This document shows, one piece after another, positions 15,040-20,975 of a stretch of DNA of 20,975 nt. The notes below the pieces were generated by a model. The model was not told the DNA's origin. It worked only from the letters and a program-made list of their open reading frames with translations, and did no database searches. The stretch comes from Methanobacteriaceae archaeon UBA349 (GTDB lineage Archaea > Methanobacteriota > Methanobacteria > Methanobacteriales > Methanobacteriaceae): assembly GCA_002509745.1 (NCBI GenBank), contig DAWK01000072.1:79912-100886 (forward strand). Reading direction: 5' to 3'. The translations under genes were made by a program, and so were the position numbers. The stretch's first letter is position 1; the number at the start of each line of letters is the position of its first letter.

Positions 15040-15768
15040 TTAGTTTCCTCCAGGAAGTGAAATAACAGGTTCGTCTTTTCCAATAACGAAAACATAATCT
15101 TTTAATGTTAGGAAAGTTTTATTTTTTTCAGTTTCCATAACAACTGTGTTAGGCATGGAAGATTTGGTTATATTAATTTCCTTAATTTTACCAATCTCAC
15201 CAGTGTGTTTACCACCAGTAACCAGACCAATAATACCTTCTTCGAATTTTATAGCTTCTAAAATTTCTTGTTCAGGTACTTTGAGCTTTACCACATCACC
15301 CGCAGAAAGCGGATCCTCAGTAATAGAGTTCCGGCCATCATGTAAGTTAAGTTGGGTTTTACCGTCTTTAACAGTGGTTTTGTTTTCAATTTTACATAAT
15401 TTAAATTCTACATTTTCCTGTGTGATAGGATGTAAAATTAATCTTCCCTTTGCATCAGGCAGTACTCTGTAGACTCCACCATTTTTAGGAATCTGTAATA
15501 CGTCCATGAAACCAACAGGGAATTTATAGTCCTTCCTTACTTCACCATCTACCAGTATCTCACCACTATTAATGATTCTCTTAGCTTCCCGGGAATTATC
15601 AGCAATTCCCAGAATGTCCCTAATGACAATCAATAAAGGTAGTGAACTTTCTATTGCGTGAGGTCCAGCAGCAGGTTTAACTGTCCATTTATCTTCTTTT
15701 GGATGAATGGGCCAGTGTTTAGGAGATTTAAAACGTTTAAGATGTTTTCTTGATCCCATCTTTGCCAT
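15040..15768 (-). CDS. rps4e: 30S ribosomal protein S4e (eS4)
   Basis: This 242-residue archaeal/eukaryotic protein has no bacterial counterpart. The N-terminus [20 protein letters not shown] is diagnostic. An S4-like RNA-binding stretch follows ([20 protein letters not shown] at about 58-77), then a central eS4 domain and a C-terminal KOW motif near [18 protein letters not shown]. The GGGAT SD overlaps the end of rpl24, with one base between the genes. It sits between L24 and L5 exactly as in other archaea. Confidence 0.97.
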   Translation of the reverse strand: MAKMGSRKHLKRFKSPKHWPIHPKEDKWTVKPAAGPHAIESSLPLLIVIRDILGIADNSREAKRIINSGEILVDGEVRKDYKFPVGFMDVLQIPKNGGVYRVLPDAKGRLILHPITQENVEFKLCKIENKTTVKDGKTQLNLHDGRNSITEDPLSAGDVVKLKVPEQEILEAIKFEEGIIGLVTGGKHTGEIGKIKEINITKSSMPNTVVMETEKNKTFLTLKDYVFVIGKDEPVISLPGGN

Positions 15769-15769
15769 A

Positions 15770-16123
15770 TTATCCCTTCCTTTCCATAATTTTGTTTCTT
15801 TTTTCGTCTTTTAAATCCATTTCCACAATAACCAAGTTAGATGGGTGAATTGGGAAGAAAACTGGATTTCCGTCAGGTTTTTGTGTATTAGCACCTTCTA
15901 CTCGTACACGGTAGTGTTTAAGGTCTACTTTTTCCACTTTTCCTTCGTGATCTTTAAAATCGCCGCGCATAACCTGCACAGTGTCCCCAGTTCTCACAGG
16001 AAGAGATCTTCGACCAAATTCTTCTCGAAGATCCTTGCTTAAGGTTACACTCATTAGTTTGTGGCGTGCGTGTAAAGGTGCATTGTAAATGTATTTCCTT
16101 TGTTTTCTAGGTTGTTTTGACAT
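15770..16123 (-). CDS. rpl24: 50S ribosomal protein L24 (uL24)
   Basis: This 117-residue protein initiates large-subunit assembly. The archaeal N-terminus [20 protein letters not shown] is present, with a KOW motif at about 47-66 ([20 protein letters not shown]). The C-terminus [20 protein letters not shown] matches the archaeal/eukaryotic L26-type extension. The SD GGTGAT lies upstream. It follows rpl14 by 10 nt and is coupled to rps4e. Confidence 0.96.
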   Translation of the reverse strand: MSKQPRKQRKYIYNAPLHARHKLMSVTLSKDLREEFGRRSLPVRTGDTVQVMRGDFKDHEGKVEKVDLKHYRVRVEGANTQKPDGNPVFFPIHPSNLVIVEMDLKDEKRNKIMERKG

Positions 16124-16133
16124 TTAATCACCA

Positions 16134-16532
16134 TTAAACAATTATACTAGCCGCGCTTCCTACAGCAGGCCATCGGTCTGCCGCTTCTTTAGCTACTGGT
16201 CCTCTGATTTCGGATCCTTTGATCACGCCTTCAGGACTTATAATTACAGCTGCATTATCTTCAAATTTAATTCGTAGACCATCAGCACGTCGGTATTCTT
16301 TTTTCTGTCTCACAACAACCGCAGTCATGACTTCTTTTCGCATGTCCACAGATCCTTTTTTGACAGAGACAATAATCATGTCGCCAACTCCAGCCACATC
16401 TAGTCTCCTTCGAACACCTTTGTACCCTTTTACAGATATAATCTCTACTTCTCGAGCACCAGTATTGTCAACACATTGTAGTCGGGCACCAACAGGTAGA
16501 GCTTTGGTTACATTAGATGTAATAGCCTTCAT
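16134..16532 (-). CDS. rpl14: 50S ribosomal protein L14 (uL14)
   Basis: This 132-residue protein lies at the subunit interface, where it contacts 16S rRNA. Characteristic segments are [20 protein letters not shown] (17-36) and [20 protein letters not shown] (56-75). The C-terminus [20 protein letters not shown] is the archaeal form. GGAGAG within the end of rps17 serves as SD. The ATG directly follows the rps17 stop codon with no gap. Confidence 0.97.
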   Translation of the reverse strand: MKAITSNVTKALPVGARLQCVDNTGAREVEIISVKGYKGVRRRLDVAGVGDMIIVSVKKGSVDMRKEVMTAVVVRQKKEYRRADGLRIKFEDNAAVIISPEGVIKGSEIRGPVAKEAADRWPAVGSAASIIV

Positions 16533-16853
16533 TTACTTCTCTCCCTTTACCTCAACCACAACAAAATGCTTGGTCTTACTTAAAGGCCTGCATTCTGCTA
16601 TTTTTACTGTGTCACCTACTTGTAACTCAATACAATCTGGTTTGTGAGCTTTAATTCTTGATTTTCTTTTTTCGTATCTTTCGTATTTACTAATGAACTT
16701 GTAAAAACTTCTTTCCACAGTAATGGACCTTTCAGCCTTATCATTAGTAACTATTCCTTCCAGTACTTGTCCTCTGACGGGTAAAGACCCGTGAAAAGGG
16801 CAGTTAGGATCATTACATTCGGATTTAGGTTCTGGAACTTCGATGCCAACCAT
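16533..16853 (-). CDS. rps17: 30S ribosomal protein S17 (uS17)
   Basis: This 106-residue primary 16S rRNA binder has an OB fold. The archaeal N-terminal motif [18 protein letters not shown] (12-29) is diagnostic, followed by [20 protein letters not shown] in the core. The C-terminus [17 protein letters not shown] is universal. GGTGAT lies 5 bases before the ATG. It follows rnp1 by 11 nt and abuts rpl14. Confidence 0.96.
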   Translation of the reverse strand: MVGIEVPEPKSECNDPNCPFHGSLPVRGQVLEGIVTNDKAERSITVERSFYKFISKYERYEKRKSRIKAHKPDCIELQVGDTVKIAECRPLSKTKHFVVVEVKGEK

Positions 16854-16864
16854 ATTATCACCAA

Positions 16865-17146
16865 TTAAATTTTCCTAAATTTCTTTTTAATTCTGTCTTC
16901 AGGGCGACTTACCAGAATTTTACCATCAATCTCAACTTTTTGTCCTTCAGGGGTTTGGAAATGAAAAATTGCAACATTTTTAGGAATGATAGACTCATGC
17001 CTATCATCCACTTCAACACGAATTGTATTTCGAGTTTCGTCAACAACTTTTCCTTTTATTCCTACCAGCCCCATATTAGAGCTTTCAACTATTTCAACAG
17101 TTAAACCAATTAGTTCATGCTGAAATAAATTTTGTGGAGTTATCAT
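16865..17146 (-). CDS. rnp1: RNase P protein component 1 (Rpp29/Pop4)
   Basis: This 93-residue protein is the archaeal homologue of human Rpp29/POP4. With Rpp21 it helps the RNase P RNA remove 5' leaders from tRNA precursors. It has an Sm-like barrel: [20 protein letters not shown] is followed by [15 protein letters not shown] and a basic C-terminus [14 protein letters not shown] start at the ATG at 17146 (MITPQNLF); a TTG three codons upstream is possible, and neither has a convincing SD. Placement between eIF1 and rps17 is standard in euryarchaea. Confidence 0.93.
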   Translation of the reverse strand: MITPQNLFQHELIGLTVEIVESSNMGLVGIKGKVVDETRNTIRVEVDDRHESIIPKNVAIFHFQTPEGQKVEIDGKILVSRPEDRIKKKFRKI

Positions 17147-17244
17147 ATTGCCCAAGCATTATATTTTAAATTGAGATTTGAATAAAATTTGGAATAAATG
17201 AATTTTAGAAACTAATTAAACAACTAGAATTCTAATTTATTCAA

Positions 17245-17580
17245 TTATCTTCTTCTATTATGTTTCCTATCCATTTCTCGAATTTCAATAGTATCGGATG
17301 AAAAACCCAGGTTAGCTAGAACTTCTTTAACTCTCCTTTTATGGTCCCCTTGAAGTTCTATCTGACCTTTTTTAGCTGTGCCACCACAGGCACACCTGGC
17401 TTTTAATTCCTTAGTAAGTTCCTTAATGTCGATATCGTGTTCGTCTATGCCCTCTACAATGGTCATCAGTTTCCCGAATCTTCTTCGTACTGTAAATACT
17501 TTAACAGTCTGAACTTCTCGTGCTATTTCTTCACAGACGCAGAGTTCATCTGGAAGACCACATACATCGCAGATTTTCAT
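17245..17580 (-). CDS. eif1: Translation initiation factor 1 (aIF1/SUI1)
   Basis: This 111-residue homologue of eIF1 promotes accurate start-codon selection on the small subunit. The SUI1 domain covers about residues 25-105, with [38 protein letters not shown] and the family helix. The N-terminus carries C4-x2-C7-x6-C14-x-C16, a probable zinc site present in archaeal homologues. The ATG directly follows the rpl29 stop, with GGAGA as SD. An 89-bp AT-rich gap follows before rnp1. Confidence 0.95.
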   Translation of the reverse strand: MKICDVCGLPDELCVCEEIAREVQTVKVFTVRRRFGKLMTIVEGIDEHDIDIKELTKELKARCACGGTAKKGQIELQGDHKRRVKEVLANLGFSSDTIEIREMDRKHNRRR

Positions 17581-17787
17581 TTATGTCTCCTTCTGTTTTT
17601 CATTCATAATAGTAAGAACGCGAGCAATGGTCCTTTTGAGTTCCTTGATTTTTCCAGGATTTTCATAGACCCCTGATGCAGAACTTTTGGAAATGTTTTT
17701 AGCATATTCTGCTTTGAGTTCACCCAGCTTCTTCTGGATCTCATCAATATCCATTTCTCTTACATCTTTACTTCTTAAGATAGCCAT
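17581..17787 (-). CDS. rpl29: 50S ribosomal protein L29 (uL29)
   Basis: This 68-residue two-helix protein lies at the polypeptide exit tunnel, where it helps dock the signal recognition particle. The sequence MAILRSKDVREMDIDEIQKK and GKIKELKRTIARVLTIMNE are standard. I chose the ATG at 17787 rather than one three codons upstream because AGGG overlaps the upstream ATG and is correctly spaced for this one. It follows rps3 by 20 nt and abuts eif1. Confidence 0.95.
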   Translation of the reverse strand: MAILRSKDVREMDIDEIQKKLGELKAEYAKNISKSSASGVYENPGKIKELKRTIARVLTIMNEKQKET

Positions 17788-17807
17788 TTTTTTCATCCCT
17801 AAAAGTA

Positions 17808-18761
17808 TTATTCCGATTCTGGCTTTTCAGAAGATTCTGGTTCGGTTTCAGTCTCTTCAGCAGCTTCAACATCTTCAGATACTTCTTCTTCAGAAACCAC
17901 ATCAGTTTCCTCAGGAACATCTTCAGATACTTCTTCTTCAGAAACCACATCAGTTTCCTCAGGAACATCTTCAGATACTTCTTCTTCCTCAGATTCTTCA
18001 ACTACTTCAGATACCTCTTCAGTCTCTTCGATTTCTTCTTCAGATTCTTCTAGTTCTTCTAGTTCCTCTTCAGATTCAACCAGTTCTACTTCTTCAGTAG
18101 ATTCCAAAGGTTCTTCAGTTACTTCAACTTCTACAGTTTCTTCAGTTTCAATTACAGTCTCTTCAATAGTCGGAGCTAAAATATCAACTTTATCTGGTAG
18201 AACTGCACCCGGTGGCATGATTCTAACATAGATTCCTAAAACACCAGGTTTGAGTTGTACAGTAGCAAAACCTTCTTTTACTAAACGAATGGAAGGTTCA
18301 CCACATTTTTTGATGTAACCATCGGAAAACTTAGCAGTAGCAGATCTTGCACCCCTAATTTTACCGGATATGGTTACTTCTACACCTTGAGCACCTGACC
18401 CCATAATTCTTCGTATGGTGGTATAGGCCACTCTTCTAAAATGCATACCTCTCTGCAACATGTTTGCAATTTTGTAGGCCATGATTTTAGGGTTGAGTTC
18501 AGGAACATCCACTTCTTTAACTTCTACTTGTGGGTTTTCCAAATCAAATTTGGTTTTTAAGTTTTGAGTTATGCCTCGAACAGTTTTTCCGCCTCTTCCA
18601 ATAACCATTCCTGGTCTTTCAGCGTAAACAACTACCATAGTCCCTAGAGGAGTAACTTGAACTTCCATTCCACCGTAGCCGGCTCTTTCGAGTTCACTTT
18701 GTAGATATTCATCAATTCTAGTTCTTCTAAGGCCCTCTGTGACAAAATCCTTTTCTATCAT
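17808..18761 (-). CDS. rps3: 30S ribosomal protein S3 (uS3) with long acidic C-terminal tail
   Basis: This 317-residue protein has a normal archaeal S3 core at about 1-198. The KH domain contains VIGRGGK (53-59), and the C-terminal S3 domain contains RIMGSGAQGVEVTISGKIRG. S3 lines the mRNA entry channel. Residues 199-317 are an added tail made almost entirely of Glu, Val, Ser, Thr and Asp, with no Lys or Arg from 192 to 312. It includes two and a half copies of a 16-residue unit (SEEEVSEDVPEETDVV). Archaeal S3 proteins often have shorter acidic tails, so this is an extreme case. GGGGAGG lies 10 bases before the ATG. Confidence 0.96.
   Translation of the reverse strand: MIEKDFVTEGLRRTRIDEYLQSELERAGYGGMEVQVTPLGTMVVVYAERPGMVIGRGGKTVRGITQNLKTKFDLENPQVEVKEVDVPELNPKIMAYKIANMLQRGMHFRRVAYTTIRRIMGSGAQGVEVTISGKIRGARSATAKFSDGYIKKCGEPSIRLVKEGFATVQLKPGVLGIYVRIMPPGAVLPDKVDILAPTIEETVIETEETVEVEVTEEPLESTEEVELVESEEELEELEESEEEIEETEEVSEVVEESEEEEVSEDVPEETDVVSEEEVSEDVPEETDVVSEEEVSEDVEAAEETETEPESSEKPESE
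17868..17987. repeat. 48-bp tandem repeat, 2.5 copies, inside rps3
   Basis: Units 17868-17915 and 17916-17963 are identical in every base, and a third copy matches from 17964 to 17987. The unit encodes 16 residues in frame. Perfect identity at the DNA level, including third codon positions, points to a recent duplication or ongoing slippage. Confidence 0.9.
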
Positions 18762-18767
18762 GTAAAT

Positions 18768-19229
18768 CTAAGCCTCCCCTAAGACAATCTGCACGTGGGT
18801 AGTGGGCGTATTATTCGGGCTTGCTCTTCCAAAAGCACGGGGAGTCCATCCCTTTAATATAAAACCACGATGACTAGAAATGTGCATGATTTTTAGGTTT
18901 TCGGCGTCCAATCCCTTGTATTCTGCATTAGCTTCAGCGTTTTCCAAAACTTTTAATATTTGAGTGGCAGCTTTAACAGGGTAACGGCCACTAGGCCATC
19001 CTGTTAATCCCTTACGGTGACCAACCTTTTTGTTGTGTCTTTTGAAAGGAACAGCTTTATCCATCTGAATAACCTCTTCCAAATAAACTTTGGCGCTTTC
19101 GAGTTTTTTTCCTCTAAGTTCCCTGCATAATTCTACAGCGTGTTTAGGGGAAATTTTTAAAGATTTCCCAATCGCCTTAGCAGTTTTGGCCTTATCGTCT
19201 TCGTTAAAAGCATAATTAATTTTAGCCAT
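18768..19229 (-). CDS. rpl22: 50S ribosomal protein L22 (uL22)
   Basis: This 153-residue protein extends a hairpin into the peptide exit tunnel. Segments [20 protein letters not shown] (26-45) and [20 protein letters not shown] (68-87) are archaeal L22 hallmarks. The C-terminal hairpin [20 protein letters not shown] corresponds to the tunnel loop. The SD AAGGAG lies upstream. It follows rps19 by 12 nt and precedes rps3 by 6 nt. Confidence 0.97.
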   Translation of the reverse strand: MAKINYAFNEDDKAKTAKAIGKSLKISPKHAVELCRELRGKKLESAKVYLEEVIQMDKAVPFKRHNKKVGHRKGLTGWPSGRYPVKAATQILKVLENAEANAEYKGLDAENLKIMHISSHRGFILKGWTPRAFGRASPNNTPTTHVQIVLGEA

Positions 19230-19241
19230 TGTTTATTCTCC

Positions 19242-19661
19242 TTATTTAAGAGGCACGAACATGGATGATCTGGTAGCTCCCATTCCTGGGTCTCCGTGTT
19301 CAACTTTTTGTCGTGTAGGTGCAAATTCCCCAAAGTAACAACCAATCATTTCAGGTTGGATTTGTACTTGAACAAATTCTTTACCATTGTAAATACCAAA
19401 AGTTATACCTACCATTTCTGGTAGAACAATCATGTCTCTACAGTGAGTTTTAATAATTTGAGGCCTTCCACCTTTAGTACCTTCTTGTCCTTGTTTTTTT
19501 AATTTTTTAATTCTTTCTAGTACCTTCATTTGCCTTGGTAAGAATCCTCTTTTCAGAGATCTCCTTTGCCTGGATGGTAATATTTCTATAACCTTATCCA
19601 GAGGCATTTCTTGTAATTCTTCCAAAGTGTGATTGCGATACTTAAATTCTTTACGTGCCAA
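19242..19661 (-). CDS. rps19: 30S ribosomal protein S19 (uS19)
   Basis: This 139-residue small-subunit head protein forms a complex with S13. The core includes [20 protein letters not shown] and [20 protein letters not shown], and the tail is [20 protein letters not shown]. The start is TTG at 19661 ([11 protein letters not shown]), five bases after GGAGGTG, with no in-frame ATG nearby. It follows rpl2 by 24 nt and precedes rpl22 by 12 nt. Confidence 0.96.
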   Translation of the reverse strand: MARKEFKYRNHTLEELQEMPLDKVIEILPSRQRRSLKRGFLPRQMKVLERIKKLKKQGQEGTKGGRPQIIKTHCRDMIVLPEMVGITFGIYNGKEFVQVQIQPEMIGCYFGEFAPTRQKVEHGDPGMGATRSSMFVPLK

Positions 19662-19685
19662 TAAGCCACCTCCTAATAGTTGTGG

Positions 19686-20411
19686 TTATCTCCTCTTACC
19701 TGTTCTTCGAGCCGCGATTGAACCGACTTTTCTTCCTGGTGGGGCATGTCTGGATACGGTTGTAGGTCGTCCAGGGTGTTGCCTGTTTCCACCACCGTGT
19801 GGGTGATCCACTGCATTCATGGCCACTCCTCTAACAGTAACGCACTTTTTACCTTTAGCTTTCAGAGCATGGTAACGGTTACCTGCTTTAAGGAATGGTT
19901 TTTCTCTTCTTCCTCCACCAGCTACAACGCCTATAGTAGCCCTGCACTTAGGATTGAATGCTTTTAACTCACCAGATGGAAGCTCAATAACTGCTTTATC
20001 CACATCATGAGTAATCAAAGAAGCATAAGTTCCAGAAGATCTTACGAGTTTACCTCCGTCTCCTGGACGATTTTCAATATTATATATTGGAGTACCTTCC
20101 GGAATTTCTCCCAGGGGCAATGAATTTCCAGGACTGATTGGTGCTGAAATTCCACATGCTACCTCATCATTAATTTGAATACTTTCCGGGGCTAAAATAA
20201 GTCTTTTTTCCCCGTTTTCAAATTTTACTAATGCTACAGGAGCACTTCTTCCAGGGTCGTGCATAATATCTGCAACTTTACCCTTTAAGATGCCTTCTTT
20301 CTCTAATGAATCATAGGAACGGTACTCTATCTTACCTTTAAATCTGTGAGAAGCACTTCTAAAAGTAGAAGTTCCCCTACCTCTCCTTTGTGAAATTAAA
20401 CGTTTTCCCAT
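19686..20411 (-). CDS. rpl2: 50S ribosomal protein L2 (uL2)
   Basis: This 241-residue protein is required for subunit association and lies next to the peptidyl-transferase centre. The N-terminus [20 protein letters not shown] is archaeal. The highly conserved [20 protein letters not shown] contains the histidine of the HPHGGG motif, and the basic C-terminus is [15 protein letters not shown]. The SD GGAGG lies 8 bases before the ATG. It follows rpl23 by 32 nt. Confidence 0.97.
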   Translation of the reverse strand: MGKRLISQRRGRGTSTFRSASHRFKGKIEYRSYDSLEKEGILKGKVADIMHDPGRSAPVALVKFENGEKRLILAPESIQINDEVACGISAPISPGNSLPLGEIPEGTPIYNIENRPGDGGKLVRSSGTYASLITHDVDKAVIELPSGELKAFNPKCRATIGVVAGGGRREKPFLKAGNRYHALKAKGKKCVTVRGVAMNAVDHPHGGGNRQHPGRPTTVSRHAPPGRKVGSIAARRTGKRR

Positions 20412-20443
20412 TTTTTTTCCTCCAAGTTACTGACTATATCAGC

Positions 20444-20704
20444 TTAGAATACTCCCATCTTAACAGCAATATCTTCTGCTTTGTCATCAGAAGAAAGCTT
20501 GATGTAAGCTAATTTTATTCCTTTGGAGTTTATATGAGTATTAACCTTTTCCACCTTAACATCATAGAGTTCTTCACAAGCTCTCTTAATGTCAGATTTC
20601 TCACTGGTTCTCAAAACTACAAAAGTCAGTTCATTGTTTTGATCGATTAAGTTCATGGTTTTTTCAGTTACATGAGGTTTTACAATAATTGCATAAGGAT
20701 CCAT
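20444..20704 (-). CDS. rpl23: 50S ribosomal protein L23 (uL23)
   Basis: This 86-residue protein sits at the exit tunnel and is a docking site for nascent-chain factors. The sequence MDPYAIIVKPHVTEKTMNLI is the L23 signature, with a C-terminus typical of archaea. I chose the ATG at 20704: AAGGTGA is correctly spaced, whereas the upstream in-frame GTG three codons earlier lies within that SD. It follows rpl4 by 36 nt. Confidence 0.95.
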   Translation of the reverse strand: MDPYAIIVKPHVTEKTMNLIDQNNELTFVVLRTSEKSDIKRACEELYDVKVEKVNTHINSKGIKLAYIKLSSDDKAEDIAVKMGVF

Positions 20705-20740
20705 AATATTCACCTTTTTCTTAAAATAGGGAATATTGCC

Positions 20741-20975
20741 CTATTGGAAGAGTTCCCCCAATTTTTCTATAGCAGATTTGGTAAAAACTGTTAATCTTCC
20801 AGGATGAGTTCCAGGAGCTAATAATTCAGCATTAAGATTTTCTACTAAAACCACATCAACACCGGAGTGGTTTCTAGCACCTAAGCTGATTCCTTTGTCT
20901 TCACCCACAACTATTAGAGGTCCTTTACGAGTCTTATATTTACGACCTCGCATTTTACCTTTACCAGATCTAATT
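20741..20975 (-). CDS. rpl4: 50S ribosomal protein L4 (uL4), C-terminal part
   Basis: This is the C-terminal 77 residues of archaeal L4 (L1e type); the gene continues past the right edge. The first visible residues [19 protein letters not shown] carry the archaeal L4 motif, and the end is [16 protein letters not shown]4 lines the exit tunnel and binds 23S rRNA early in assembly. It belongs to the L3-L4-L23-L2 group, so rpl3 is expected beyond the window. Confidence 0.96.
   Translation of the reverse strand, partial: IRSGKGKMRGRKYKTRKGPLIVVGEDKGISLGARNHSGVDVVLVENLNAELLAPGTHPGRLTVFTKSAIEKLGELFQ

Noticed and set aside
16219..16647. Plus-strand open frame of 142 codons opposite rpl14 and rps17
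   Set aside because: It spans two well-supported genes on the other strand and has no SD or known motif.
17687..18100. Plus-strand open frame of 137 codons opposite the rps3 tail, rich in Leu and Gln repeats
   Set aside because: It is the antisense shadow of the 48-bp repeat in rps3. Its repeats follow from that repeat, and no SD or family resemblance is seen.

Overview
This window is an archaeal ribosomal-protein supercluster, almost certainly from a mesophilic member of the Methanobacteriaceae; I lean towards Methanobacterium, with the genus inferred. The lines of evidence are AT-rich spacers, archaeal/eukaryotic-type ribosomal proteins (eL14, eL18, eL19, eL32, eL34, eS4), RNA polymerase subunits K, N and D, and a subunit D carrying a ferredoxin-like insert as in methanogens. 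The gene order also matches the one I remember for Methanothermobacter. Every gene I can support lies on the minus strand, so the transcriptional order runs from high to low coordinates.

Layout in transcription order. (1) 20975-17245: the end of rpl4, then rpl23, rpl2, rps19, rpl22, rps3, rpl29 and the initiation factor eIF1 (S10/spc-type core). (2) 17146-13069: rnp1 (RNase P protein Rpp29), rps17, rpl14, rpl24, rps4e, rpl5, rps14, rps8, rpl6, rpl32e. (3) A 395-bp spacer (12674-13068) that can fold as a multi-stem RNA on the coding strand. (4) 12673-7188: rpl19e, rpl18, rps5, rpl30, rpl15, secY, adkA and a DUF106 membrane protein. (5) 7069-4917: rpl34e, cmk, rpl14e and cbf5/truB. (6) A 322-bp spacer with two copies of a dyad repeat, then tRNA-Ser(GGA). 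(7) 4340-852: rps13, rps4, rps11, rpoD, rpl18e, rpl13, rps9, ending in a hairpin plus T-run. (8) 760-1: rpoN, a tRNA-Pro gene with two introns, and the start of rpoK.

Together the genes build the ribosome and add translation initiation (eIF1), tRNA and rRNA maturation (Rpp29, Cbf5), transcription (RpoD/N/K), membrane protein insertion (SecY plus the Oxa1-like DUF106 protein) and nucleotide supply (AdkA, Cmk). Start sites are set mostly by strong Shine-Dalgarno (SD) sequences. rps19, rpl18 and secY begin with TTG, and rps8 most likely with GTG.

The most interesting signal is the tRNA-Pro gene. It folds into two perfect bulge-helix-bulge (BHB) splice motifs at positions 32/33 and 37/38. The second motif can form only after the first intron has been removed, so the sequence itself predicts obligatory ordered splicing. 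Second is the structured spacer between rpl32e and rpl19e. Third is the long acidic tail of S3, which contains a perfect 48-bp tandem repeat. I see no mobile elements, CRISPR arrays or defence genes.
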